NCBI RefSeq assembly: GCF_033115175.1
Contig: NC_084827.1
Location: forward strand, 60,821,201 to 60,885,200
Direction of reading: 5' to 3'
Length of the DNA stretch: 64,000 bases
From: Lepus europaeus
Lineage: Eukaryota > Chordata > Mammalia > Lagomorpha > Leporidae
The position numbers and the translations under genes are program-made. The notes beneath the pieces are model-generated. The model saw only the letters and a program-made list of their open reading frames with translations, made no database searches and had not been told where the DNA came from. Shown piece by piece: positions 23,745 through 34,672 of the stretch (the first letter of the stretch is position 1; every line of letters starts with the position of its first letter).

Positions 23745-24460
23745 AACATTTGAAACAGCATGATTGTTTACATAGAAAAACCTAGGCAAACCAAAAATAA
23801 AAACAATGATGAATTTCTACACCTAGTAAATGAGTTAGCAAGGCTACAAAATAAAAAATCATACACAGGCCGGCACCGCGGCTCAATAGGCTAATCCTCC
23901 ACCTGCAGCGCCGGCACACCGGATTATAGTCCTGGTCAGGGCCCTGGATTCTGTCCCGGTCGCTCCTCTTCCAGTCCAGCTCTCTGCTGTGGCCCAGGAG
24001 TGCCGTGGAGGATGGCCCAAGTGCTTGGACCCTGCACCCGCATGGAGAAGCACCTAGCTCCTGGCTTCGGATCAGTGCGATGTGCCGGCCACAGTGGCCA
24101 ATGGAGGGTGAACCAATGGCAAAAGGAAGACCTTTCTCTCTGTCTCTGTCTCTCTCTCACTGTCCACTCTGCTGGTCAAAAAATAAAAAAATTTTAAAAA
24201 TTAAAAAAATAAAAAAGGTCATACACAAAAATAATTTCATTTTCAATAAATGGCAACAAATAATTTAAATAGGAGTTTTTCAAACTCTACAAAAATAGCA
24301 TTGAAGAGTAAATACTTAGGAATAAAGTGAAAGATGATTTAGATCTCCTTGAAAAAATAGCAAAAAGTCCTGAGAGACATAAACGATCAACTAAATACAT
24401 TTTTATCATGTTCAGGGATTAGAGGAATCAAAACGTGTAGATTGATTGCCCTCAAGTTAA
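23745..24460 (+). mobile_element. Ancient L1 ORF2 fragment, split by a SINE
   Basis: ATTGTTTACATAGAAAAACC and GGCTACAAAATAAAAAATC before the SINE, then CAATAAATGGCAACAAATAA, TTAGGAATAAAGTGAAAGAT and GAGAGACATAAACGATC after it, match the ORF2 segment downstream of the reverse-transcriptase core. Confidence 0.65.
23868..24217 (+). mobile_element. C-repeat SINE, young, with target duplication
   Basis: GGCCGGCACCGCGGCTCAAT start; target duplication TCATACACA at 23859-23867 and about 24219-24227. The tail is A-rich with TTTTAAAAATT interruptions. Inserted in L1 ORF2. Confidence 0.96.
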
Positions 24461-24465
24461 TCATT

Positions 24466-24787
24466 TTAAGGATTTATTTATTTATTTATTTCAAAGGCAG
24501 AGTGACAGAGAAGAGACATAGAGAGATCTTCCATCCTCTGGTTCACTCTGTAGATGGCCATAACAGCCAGGGCTGGGCCAGTCTGAAGCCAGGTGCCAGG
24601 AGTTTTTCCCAGGTCTCCTATATCGGTGGTAGGGGCCCAAGTACTTGGGCTATCTTCTGCTGCTTTTCCCAGGCCATTAGCAGAGAGCTGGGTCAGAAGT
24701 GGAGCAAGCAGCATAGAAACCGGCACCCATATGGGATGCAGGAATTTCAGGCGTCAGCTTTACTTGCTACTCCACAATGCTGGCCCC
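24466..24787 (-). mobile_element. C-repeat SINE (first of a tandem pair)
   Basis: Reverse copy from TTAAGGATTTATTTATTTAT to AATGCTGGCCCC. The flank AAGTTAATCATT (24454-24465) is repeated as AAGTAATCATT at about 24791-24801. Confidence 0.94.
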
Positions 24788-24801
24788 TCAAAGTAATCAT
24801 T

Positions 24802-25138
24802 CTTTTTTTCTTTTAAGGATGTATTTATTTTATTTGAAAGGCAGAGTTACAGAGAGGCAGAGGCAGAGAGGGAAAGAGAAAGGTCTTCCAACCACCAGTT
24901 CACTCCCCAGATGGCCACAATGGCCGGAGCTGAGTTTATTCGAAGCCAGGAGCCAGGGGCTTGCCCCAGATCTCCCAAGTGAGTGCAGGGGCCCAAGGAC
25001 TTGGGCCATCCTCCATTCTTTCCCAGGTCACAGCAGAAATCGGATCAGAAGTGGAGCAGCTGAGACTTGAACCGATGCCACATGGGATGCTGGCACGGCA
25101 GGCAGCAGCCTCACCTGCCATGCCACAGCACCAGCCCC
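24802..25138 (-). mobile_element. C-repeat SINE (second of a tandem pair)
   Basis: Reverse copy from CTTTTTTTCTTTTAAGGATG to GCACCAGCCCC. A third copy of the flank, ATGTAATCATT, follows at 25139-25149, so the two SINEs share one target sequence present three times. Confidence 0.95.
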
Positions 25139-25149
25139 ATGTAATCATT

Positions 25150-26545
25150 GTTAAATACGCACAGAGCACCCTTTTCTCCATAGCCAAGACCTGTCCTCAA
25201 GAGAAACTACTTTACCAGAGTCTGATCTGTCCTAGAGGAAGGACCATTAGACACCTCCAAACCCAACTAGCCTTCCTTTATCACATACAGAAAAATATGC
25301 AAAAGCCTAGGAAATGTTTCTGAAGGTCACAGGCCAAGGATTCAGGCCCCTAGAACAAAAACTGACATTTAATCTTAAAGATTATATAATGCTTTCCAGC
25401 CCCAGTGTCAGCAAGATTCAAGTACACTTACAGTGCATTATGTTCAAAAGATCTAAAAGACACAGAGCCCTTAAAGAGGAATTATTAGGGAAGCAAAAAT
25501 CCACAAGGGAGAAAAAGCAAACAAGGAACTTGGAAGGAACTAAAGCTTCTGACATCTGTAGCTGCAGCAATTGCTAAACACAGCCCATATCTGAATCAGA
25601 TTAATATTAATTATTATTGAGTCATAATCTGGTTAATATAGAAACTCATACTAAAAATCTGCTTACTTCCATTTACGTGCAGATACATCCTGCATGGCTT
25701 TCAACAAAAAAATGACAACTCATGCTAAAAGGCAAGAAAACCCATCTGAAAAAACAACATAAGCGTGAGGATGATACTGAACTAGGACATAAATTCTGGG
25801 TCTAACAGGGAGAGAATTTAAAATAACTATAATGTGTGAAGTAGTTTATGGATAAATCAAGCAATCGATAAGCACAGAGGGGTAGAGTGAAAAGAGAGAT
25901 GTCAACTCTAAGTATCAAAACTGCTGGTAATCAAAACACTGTAAAAGAAATCAACAGTGTCTTTGATGGACCTATCAGTCGACTGGACAAGGCTGAACAA
26001 AGAAGTAGTGACCTTGAAGATATGTCAATAAAAACTCCCCAAAATGATAAGTCAAGAGAAAAAGAGTTTTTAAAAAGTAAAGAATAATCAAGAACTGTGG
26101 GACAGTTACAAAATGTGCCAGTAATGTATAAATGCTATGCCATAGGAGGAGAAATAGAGAAAGATGAAGAAGAAATTTGTGACATAACAATGGCTGAGAA
26201 TTTTCCAAAGTTTCAACAAATACCAAACCACAAGCCCAGAAATCTCAGAGGACACGTGGGATAAACTTTTTTGAGATACCTAAGTCTGTAACTGCAGACA
26301 AATCAGGATAAACTTAAAAATTGAAAGAAGCCAGAGAGGAAAATCACCCTACATATCCAAGAACAAGAATAAGAAGTTCACTGAAGTGCTATTTAGAGAC
26401 TGTGATGGCAAGAAGGAAGTGAAACCAAACATTTAAAGCGGAAAAACAAATAAAACCTAGAATTCTGAATCCAATGGCATCTTTCACATGTGAAGGAGCG
26501 AGAACACAACATGTTTCTCACAAAAAAAAAAAAAAAAAAAACAGA
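25150..26545 (+). mobile_element. Ancient HAL1/L1M ORF1-region
   Basis: A-rich sense sequence with ORF1-like motifs. 25890-26090 holds a coiled-coil-like frame (AAAACACTGTAAAAGAAATC, GAACAAAGAAGTAGTGACC). 26290-26480 resembles the RNA-binding part (GAAAGAAGCCAGAGAGGAAA, AAACCTAGAATTCTGAATCC). Ends in a run of about 20 A at 26521-26540. Many stops. Confidence 0.6.
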
Positions 26546-26667
26546 GGGACCATGTCACCAGTATTCCTTCCTTTGGAAGGTCTTCAGAGAGAAGCAAAGG
26601 ATAAAGGTAAAAAATTTAGAGCTATACATAGAAAGGAAGAGTGTCAGAGATAGAACAAAAGAGGGTG

Positions 26668-26959
26668 TGTTATGGGAATATGTTTCCCAGGTTTTATCCC
26701 AAGTTGTTGCCCCACGTGAAACAAGAATTCAAAGCAGAGGTATAAATAACATTCAGCTCAGTTTATTTAAAGTGTGAATGCAGATAACCCCAGGAGGAGA
26801 AAAGCTCCCCGGGAGAGGGCCAGGGAGCTGCCCAGGAAGGCAGAGCATTGGAGAAGGCAAGAGAAGGGCCAAAAAGGAGGGAGCCAGGAAGGGTTGCTCT
26901 GAAATCCAATCGACCCTTTTGTGGGGTCAGAGATGGGGCCCTAATTGAATACACAAACA
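26668..26959 (-). mobile_element. Candidate small solo LTR with 5-bp duplication
   Basis: On the minus strand the 292-bp unit starts TGTTTGTG and ends CATAACA. It has AATAAA in the middle (complement of 26762-26767) and C/T-rich text before it, as in a compact LTR. The direct repeat GGGTG abuts both ends (26663-26667 and 26960-26964). Family unknown. The match of termini, poly(A) signal and duplication supports the call, but a 5-bp repeat alone could be chance. Confidence 0.5.
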
Positions 26960-26964
26960 GGGTG

Positions 26965-27995
26965 GAGTTTGGGTGGAGTTCAGTACACGTGAAGCTCTCT
27001 GGGAGCTTCATGGCATCTCCATGTGGAGTTTAGCTCCTATGTGTTCATCAACACATGCAATCCTGCCCAGGCCTAGAGGGAATGCAGGTGCACCGAGGGA
27101 AAGTGAGTGTGCTAGATTGACATGCAAGGGAGTGGAGCTACAGCGTAGGGCTGGGACACAGAAACCGTTAGAACATCTTTCAGCTCCTTTTCCCCCCACT
27201 TCCTGCCGATTGCCCCTATCAAGTTAAATAGCGAATAAGGCAAACTGTCTTTCTCTATCCTCATACTTATTGCTTTTATGTGTGGGTTTATCTCACCAAG
27301 AATGCTCCTATGTGTGGATTCATCTCACACCAAGAAATTCTACAGTCTGCATCTGGATGTCCAATAACTCAATGCTGACAGTGGAGTTAGCACGACTGCG
27401 TAATCTGCAGGCTCAGTTCCACAAGCCTGCCCCCAACTTCAGATGTCAATCACATGTAGTGGATCCCCAGGTTAGGTTCACATAACCTCTGTCCACCTTG
27501 GCTCCAAATCAGAGGATCTTGTCACCCCTTTCTTGGGTTCAACCGATTTCTACAGAAGCTCACTTATGTTACTTATGTCTCAAATGACAGCAGTGTTCAA
27601 GGAAAAGCATGGAGGAAAGGGCACGATGCTTCTGCACCCCCTGGGGGTGTGCCACCCTTCTAGCACCGCCATTTGTTCAGTAACCAGGAAGCCCTCTGAA
27701 TCCCACCTCTGCGTGTGTAGTGTTGGGGTGGGTGGGGGAAGCTTTACTATGTAGGCACAACTGATTAGACAATTGACCACTGGAGGTCCAACAGGGAGGG
27801 GATAGTAGGACTGAGAGTTTCAACCCTCTAACCACAAGACAACCTCCTACCAGCCCAATGATACAGCTCTCCCGAGCTATCTGGCATCTTATTAGCCCAC
27901 AAAGTTCATTTATCACTTTAGCAATTCTAAACATTCTAAGAACTGTGTTTCAGACTATGGGAATAAAGACCAGTGTATACATTTCTTATTATATG
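26965..27995. mobile_element. Possible old LTR-like sequence
   Basis: 27640-27995 has the layout of an old ERVL/MaLR LTR end (GGGAATAAAGACCAG followed by ATTTCTTATTATATGACG). 26965-27640 is unassigned. No coding potential is supported. Confidence 0.3.
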
Positions 27996-28169
27996 ACGAG
28001 ATCACAAAATTGAAATAAAAATAGTTTTCTTATTCTAAACCCTATAATAGTTACATTAACTATTTATTCAAACTAATTATGGCAGCCATGCATGGGGGGG
28101 ATTGTAGCTTAAGGCTAAGGAAGATGACTATGTCATGTTATAAGGGAAAGGAGGGAGGAAATGGGAGCA

Positions 28170-28175
<6 letters not shown>

Positions 28176-28200
<25 letters not shown>

Positions 28201-28289
28201 GGACAGGCAGAGTTAGACAGAGAGAGAGACAGAGAGAAAGGTCTTCCTTTTCCGTTGGCTCATCCCCCAAATTGCTGCCACAGCCGGCG
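28176..28289 (-). mobile_element. 5'-truncated young C-repeat SINE
   Basis: About 20 T, then GGACAGGCAGAGTTAGACAG and the GA block, truncated after CACAGCC. Target duplication GGGAGCATCCTCTT at about 28162-28175 and 28290-28303. A clean textbook 5' truncation. Confidence 0.95.
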
Positions 28290-28379
28290 GGAGCATCCTC
28301 TTACAAGGTAATTTCATTACCAATGAAGTATAGTGTCATTTGAAATTGAACTTAAATTAGTTGTGAATGTCTATTGCAA

Positions 28380-30122
28380 ACCTTGAGGCGTTAACTTAAA
28401 AAATTAAAGAACTATGGTTGATATACTAAGAGGACAGAGAAATGGAATCCTATAAAATGCTCAATTAAAGTCAGAGAAACCAGAAAATGAGAAAAAGACC
28501 TTCAAAAGGAAAAGGGAAATAAAATGGTTACAAATATCATAGATAGTGGCCGGCGCCATGGCTCAATAGGCTAATCCTCCGCCTAGCGGCGCCGGCACAC
28601 CGGGTTCTAGTCCCGGTCGGGGCACCGATCCTGTCCCAGTTGCCCCTCTTCCAGGCCAGCTCTCTGCTGTGGCCAGGGAGTGCAGTGGAGGATGGCCCAA
28701 GCCCTTGGGCCCTGCACCCCATGGGAGACCAGGATAAACACCTGGCTCCTGCCATCGGATCAGCGCGGTGCGCCGGCCGCAGCGCGCTACCACGGCGGCC
28801 ATTGGAGGGTGAACCAACGGCAAAAGGAAGACCTTTCTCTCTGTCTCTGTCTCTCACTGTCCACTCTGCCTGTCAAAAATAAAAAAAAAAAAAACAAATA
28901 TCATAGATATTAATCCCAATAAATCAGTCACAATTTCAAAGATGAATGGTCTAAACATATATTTTTAAAAAAGAAACTGAAAGTGTATTTTTAAAGTGAC
29001 CAAACTACCTATTATCCACAAGAAATTTGCTTTAAATATGAAGACACAGATAGAATAAAAGGAAAGGAAATGGTGAGAAATTTATCAAGATAGTACTACC
29101 AGAAAGAAAACCAGATGATTCATATTAATTTATTAACAGAAAACAATGTGTAGTGTTTAAGGCACTAACTCTCCAAAACTATTTAACAATCCTTAACATT
29201 TGTGCCTAACAACAAAGCATCAATATAGTGAGGAGAAATCTGATAGAACTACAAAAGAAAAATAAATAGAAAATCATATTATATTTGGAGATTTAAATAT
29301 TCCCCATCCCAAACTGAGCGATCCAGCAGGGAGGAAAATGGAAGGATACAGACGAACAGAGCAGTCCATTCGTTTACTGGATCTCATTGGTATCAATAAA
29401 ATGGTCTACTTAACCACAGCAGAATATAACAACTCTTCTCAAGCTCCAGTTGAACATTAACTAAGACGCATAATTTTACGGCTCATAAAAAACACTTTCA
29501 CAAATTTAGAAGAATAGAAATCATAACATGTCTGCTTTTCAGATTACAGGACTAGAAATCAATTCAGGAAGAAATCTGGAAAATTCCAAAATACTTGAAG
29601 ATTAAGCAACGGTCCCAAATAACACATGGATCAATGAAGAAGTCTCAAGAGAAATCTAAAAATACTTTAAGCAAAATGAACATCTAAAGAAAACATTAAC
29701 ATTTATTGGATACAGCAAAAGTAGTACTTGTAGGAAATTTTATAGAATTAAATGTATACATTATAAAAGAAGAAAGATCTGAAGTTAATAATATAAATTC
29801 CCACCATAGGAACTATAGGAAAAATATAAACCCTTAATAAGGAAAAATAATTGAAATTATGGCAGAAATCAATAAAACTGAAAATAAGATATCAACAGAG
29901 AAAATCTATGGCATCAAGAGCTGTTGTTTTAAAAAGATTAATAAAGTTGATTAACCATGTCTGATCAAGAAAGAAAAAAGACACAAATTACTAATATCAG
30001 AAATGAGGAGGCCATGATTATTGATTGTATGAATATTAAATGAATAAAATGGATCCCTATGTGCACCTATATGCTCTCAAGCCTGCTAACTTAGATGAAA
30101 TGGAACCATTCCTTGAAAGTTG
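28380..30122 (+). mobile_element. Ancient L1M ORF2, 5' half
   Basis: Sense text follows ORF2 order: GATGAATGGTCTAAAC (28940), CCACAAGAAATTTGCTTTAAATA (endonuclease region, about 29018), CATTTGTGCCTAACAACAAA, GATTTAAATATTCCCCATCC, AGATCTGAAGTTAATAA, GTTGATTAACCATGTCTG, and TAACTTAGATGAAATGG near 30090, where a retropseudogene interrupts it. Resumes at 34672. Confidence 0.8.
28546..28894 (+). mobile_element. C-repeat SINE, very young, exact target duplication
   Basis: TGGCCGGCGCCATGGCTCAAT start, GC-rich body retaining CpGs (CGGATCAGCGCGGTGCGCCG) and a long pure poly(A). Exact 15-bp duplication CAAATATCATAGATA at 28531-28545 and 28895-28909. It lies inside L1 ORF2. Confidence 0.97.
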
Positions 30123-30124
30123 CT

Positions 30125-31560
30125 ATCTTTCCAGGAGAAACAGAGCTGACACTGGGCCCAGCTCTGAGGGCTCCAGCTCAGTCCCTGTGATAAAGGAGTG
30201 AGCTTCATATACAGAAACTGCCTTCATCCATTTGTTTCTGCAAAGGAAAAGGAGATCGATGATTATTTCGCCCAAGAAAAGGAAACAGGCTATGAGACCG
30301 TGGCACATTTTGGACTGCAGGGCTTAACCTTAGCAGCTTCTGCTGCTGCCACTGCAGCAGTGCAGAGCCAAGGCGCTGTAACAACGTTTAAGAAGCTTCA
30401 GCATGCATGACTTAGCACCATCCAAGGTGATGAGCCTGCGGGACAAAGGCCGTATGAGCCTCTACCAGAAGGGAAAAAGAGGAGCGAAGCAGGCCCCAGC
30501 GGAGCAGCAGGTTACGGAATTCCGCTGAATGACACAGAAGAGAAAAACCAAGGAAGAGGCGCATGGGCCAATTCACGTGATGAGATGTTAACGCATAAAG
30601 AGCTTCAATGATCACAGAGCGTGAAACCAGGGAAAGCCGTGAAAGGCCGTGAGGAGATGCTTGAACGTGTCACTAAAATACAAAGTGAAGAGCCCACAGG
30701 CGTATTTTCAGCCATCTACACATTGGATATCCCAAGATGAACCATATTAATAAATCAACTTCATTTTCTAACAGATATTCAGGATTTACATGTTGAAATC
30801 ATTGTTTTGTTTTGTTTTTTTTAATTATGGCAGTGATAGTATTTACTTTCATGAATGGAAAGAATTTTTATTTCTTTTTTTTTCTTTTTTTAACTTTTAT
30901 TTAATAAATATAAATTTCCAAAGTACAGCTTTTGGATTACAGTGGCTTCCCCACCCCCAATAACTTCTCTCCCACCTGCACCCCTCCCATCTCCCACTCT
31001 CTCTCCCATTCCATTCACATCAATTCATTTTCAATTCTCTTTATATACAGAAGATCAATTTAGTATATACTAAGTAAAGATTTCAACAGTTTGCACCCAC
31101 ACAGAAACACAAAGTGTAAAGTACTGTTTGAGTAATGTGTTTTACAATATGAATTTTTATTTCTTAAACAATGCTTCCAAATACTGACTACTGAAGGGAG
31201 TTAGGCAAGGTTAACTCACATACGTTCAGAAGTAATAGAAAGTCATGTTCTGTTTGCAAGTTCATCAACAACCTTGAGTGCCCGGGATAGGAGATGAAAC
31301 ACACCCAGCATACACTTGAAGAGTCTTTTTTAAGGATCAAGACGCATCAGCCTTTGTGGTATTGTACTGTTTCCCTCCATTTATGTTCTATCACATGAGG
31401 ATAATATGTAAGTGGCCCCCTGATCTGACAGTGATGTAATAAAAACATAATGTAAAATAATAAGGTTTTATAAGCAGTCTTTAAATTTTTCTTTTTATAG
31501 TACTTTCTAGTTTTTCTACCATCTGAAAGTTTTTTAAACAAATATTTGAAAACCAGTTAT
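30125..31560 (+). pseudogene. REEP3: REEP3 retropseudogene, 5'-truncated
   Basis: Translated fragments match the C-terminal half of REEP3, an ER membrane-shaping protein: the segment Ala-Lys-Glu-Lys-Glu-Ile-Asp-Asp-Tyr, then HFGLQGLTLAA with a poly-Ala stretch, then (after a stop at about 30409) STIQGDEPAGQRPYEPLP, SGAAGYGIPLND, DEMLTHKEL, and finally LKYKVK near 30680. The normal terminal stop has mutated to CAG at about 30709-30711. The N-terminal transmembrane part is absent. At least one premature stop and frameshifts; no introns, so a processed copy. The sequence beyond 30712 is inferred 3' UTR, interrupted by an L1. It was inserted into L1 ORF2. Confidence 0.85.
30877..31150 (-). mobile_element. 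Lagomorph L1 3' end, 5'-truncated, exact 15-bp duplication
   Basis: Reverse-oriented 3' UTR of the young lagomorph L1: T-rich start, TTTCCAAAGTACAGCTTTTG, and TAAGTAAAGATTTCAACAG. Exact duplication GAATTTTTATTTCTT at 30862-30876 and 31151-31165. It sits in the inferred 3' UTR of the REEP3 retropseudogene and post-dates it. Confidence 0.93.
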
Positions 31561-32310
31561 CTATTGGTGCTTGGTTAGTTGTCACCAATCAGGGAGAACA
31601 TATGATATTTGTCCCTTTGGGACTGGCTTATTTCACTCAGCATGATGTTCTCCAGATTCCTGAATTTTGTTGCAAATGACCAGATTTCATTGTTTTTTAC
31701 TGCTGTATAGTGTTGAGGTTGATTTCTTTTCTGAGAGGATTCGTTCTGAGAGGAGGCGCGTGGTGGGGGCAAGAGGTGTAGCATCACCACACAGCCCCAG
31801 GGAGTCAGGTGAAAGCAGGCCTGAGGCAAGCAGCCTGCAGACTCGTTTATTTCAGTTGCTACAGCTGCCTATATAGCCAAGGCAGCCAATCTAGTCAAGG
31901 GGCAGTCTGTTCCCTAACCAATCACAGCCTGTTGCAAGGCAGTTTCCAAAGCCATCCAATCACAGCCTGTCGCCAGTCAGGCTCTTGTTGCCAGGCAGTT
32001 TCTGAAACCATCCAATCACGGCCTGCTGTCAGTCAGGCTCTGTTGTCATGTGGTTTCCGAAGCCAGCCAATTACGGCCTGGTGCCAGGCAGTTTCTGTTG
32101 TCAGCAGCCATCACCTCAGCGGCCATCTTGGCATGACCTTTTCACCTTCTCATTCCACCACAGTATAGTATTCTATGGAGTACATGTCCCATAACTTCTT
32201 TATCCAGTCTACTGTTGATGGGCATTTAGGTTGATTCCAGGTCTTAGCTATTGTGAATTGAGCTGCAATAAACATTAAGGTACAGACAGCTTTTTTGTTT
32301 GCCAATTTAA
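31561..32310 (-). mobile_element. Inverted 5' part of a twin-primed lagomorph L1
   Basis: Reverse-complement L1 sequence covering the ORF2 end and start of the 3' UTR (TCAGGGAGAACATATGATAT, TCTTTATCCAGTCTACTGTT, GAGCTGCAATAAACATTAAG). It meets a sense-oriented continuation at about 32310, and the L1 positions at the junction are almost contiguous. A solo LTR (31711-32162) later split it. This is the arrangement made when reverse transcription is primed from both target strands. Confidence 0.88.
31711..32162 (-). mobile_element. ERV2-type solo LTR with CCAAT-box array
   Basis: A 452-bp LTR with TGTTG..CCACA ends (TG/CA). Exact 6-bp duplication GTATAG at 31705-31710 and 32163-32168, as expected of class II ERVs. 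On the minus strand it has a TATA box (complement of 31870-31875) and AATAAA 20-30 nt further on (complement of 31846-31851), implying a very short R. Upstream are five CCAAT boxes (plus-strand 31886, 31918, 31956, 32012, 32067) in roughly 55-bp imperfect repeats each containing CAGCCTG/CGGCCTG. No internal retroviral sequence remains, so it is a recombined solo LTR. Confidence 0.9.
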
Positions 32311-33523
32311 AAAACTTATTGAAGTGAAATGGACACTATGAGAAACAGGGACTTGATCAGCCCTTGTCGTGACTGTTGATGTACAACTCAATACTTTATC
32401 CCTTTTAGTATTGTTTTTTTGTTCTACTTAATACTATTGGTTGAACTCTATAATTAACACACAATTATTCTTAGGTGTTTAAATTTAACTGAAAAGTGAT
32501 CCCTGTTAAATATAAGAGTGGGAATAAGAGAGGGAGGAGATGTACAATTTGGGACATCCTCAATCAGACTTGCCCCAAATGGTAGAGTTAGAAACGTGCC
32601 AGGGGATTCCAGTTCAATCCCATCAAGGTGGCATGTACCAATGCCATCTCACTAGTCCAAGTGATTAATTTCACTTCACAATTGATCATAATGATAGGAC
32701 TAAGAGTCAAAGAAATCACATAAACAAGACTAGTATCTGCTAATACTAACTGATAGAATTAAAAAGGGAGAGAACGATCCATCATGGGAAGTGGGATACA
32801 CAGCAGACTCATAGAATGGTAGATGTCCTAAACAGCACTCTGGCCTCAGAATCAGCCCTTAACGCATTCGGATCTGGCTGAAAAGCCCATGAGAGTATTT
32901 TAGGCATGGAAAACCAAAACACTCTGGCAAAAAAAAAAAAAAAACTAAATGAAAGATCTCTGCAAGTGAGATCTCTGCGAGTGAGATCCCAGTAGAAAGA
33001 ACAGGTCATCAAAGAAGGAGGTACCTTTCTCTGAAGGGAGGAGAGAACTTCCATTTGACTATGACCTTGTCTAAATAAGATCAGAGTTGGCAAACTCAAA
33101 AGGCCTCCATAGCCTTGGCAACTCATGACAAGAGCCTAGGGTGATTACTGATGCCATAAACAAGAGTGGCAATTTGTTAAGTCAACAACAGGAGTTACTA
33201 TGCACTTACTCCTCATGTAGGAATCTGTCCTTAATGTGTTGTACAATGTGAATTAATTAATGCTATAACTAGTACTCAAACAGTACTTTACACTTTGTTT
33301 TCTGTGTAGGTGTAAACTGTTGAAATCTTTACTTAATATATGCTAAATTGATCTTCTGTGTATAAAGATAATTGAAAATGAATCTTGATGAGAATGGAAT
33401 GGGAGAGGGAGCAGGAGGTGGGAAGGTTGAAGGTGGGAGAGAAGTTTTTTGGGGGAAAAAGCCACTGTAATCCATAAGTTGTGCTTTGGACATTTATATT
33501 TGTTAAATAAAAATTTTAAAAAA
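32311..33523 (+). mobile_element. Sense 3' UTR of the twin-primed lagomorph L1
   Basis: Starts AAGTGAAATGGACACTATGAG. Runs through the G-rich GGGAGAGGGAGCAGGAGG tract and AAATCTTTACTTAATATATG to TTAAATAAAAATTTT. It continues the L1 whose 5' part is inverted at 31561-32310. Contains A15 at about 32931-32944. Confidence 0.92.
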
Positions 33524-34672
33524 GAGAAGTAATGACCTGAACAGCCCTGCTTTGACTATTGAGGAACAGTTTTGTTTTTTCTTTTCTCTTCTTCATACTA
33601 TTTGTTGAGCTATTTACTTAATATAGAGTTAATCATATGTGTATAAAGTTAATTGAGGATGCATCTCATGAAAAAATAAGAGTGGGAATAAGAGAGTGAG
33701 GAGGAAGTTTGTTACTGCAAAGCTGTATAGTTCTGCATACATTCCTATGGACTTACTTCTAAGGGTACAGTTTTTTTAAAAAAATTCCCATGGGACCCCC
33801 AAATCAAGTTGGTGGTAAAAATGCCATCTTAAGGTGTTAAAGTGAGCATATTAAATGTTAAAGTGATCATATAGATAGGATTAAGTGTTAAAGGGATCAT
33901 ATAATTAAGATCAAACATCTGGTAATAATAATAGATAGAATTAAAACAGAGAGAATGTTCCAACATGAGAAACAGTCCACAGAGCAGACTCATAGAATGA
34001 CAACTGCTTTAAATAGTATTCTGACCACAGAATCCACAGAATCGACCCTTAAAGCATTTTGGTCTGGCTGAAAAGCCCATGAGAGCATTTCAGGCATAGA
34101 AAGCCAAGACACTGTAGCAAAAAATGTCCTACATGAAGGATCTCTGTGAGTGAGACCCCAGTGGCAAGAAGTGGGCATCAAAGAATGATGTACTTTTCTC
34201 TGAAGGGAGGAGAGAACTTTCACTTTGCTTATGGCCTTGTCTAAATACTGACAGAGATTCTGGATTCAGAAGGTTTCCATAGCCTTGGCAGCTCATGATA
34301 AGAGCCCCGAGTGATCACTGACATCATGTATAAGAGTGTTAGTTGTTAAATTAACAACAGGAGTCACTGTGCACTTACTTCCCATGCAAGACTTCCGTCC
34401 TCAATGAGTTGTATTATGAGAATTAACTGTAAAACTTGTTCACAAATCGTTTTGTGTGTGTGTGTGTGCAAATTCTTGAAATCTTTACTTAGTACAGAGT
34501 TGTTCTTCTGGGTAAAAAGTTAATTGAAAATGAATCTTAATGGAGAATGGAACTGGGAATGGGAGTAGGGGTGGGAGGTTGGGTATGGCAGGAAGAATCA
34601 CTATATTTCTGAACTTTCACTTCTGAAATTGTACTCATTAAATAAAACATTTCTTTGGGAAAAAAAAAGAAA
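33524..34672 (+). mobile_element. Second, older lagomorph L1 3' UTR
   Basis: Homologous to 32360-33523 but more diverged, with a short (TG)n at about 34456-34469. Ends CATTAAATAAAACATTTC and an A-run. It lies between the ancient L1 halves; the younger element landed next to it. Confidence 0.88.

Noticed and set aside
24454-25149. CRISPR-like repeat-spacer arrangement from spaced identical short repeats
   Set aside because: Repeats are SINE target duplications in a mammalian genome; spacers are SINEs.
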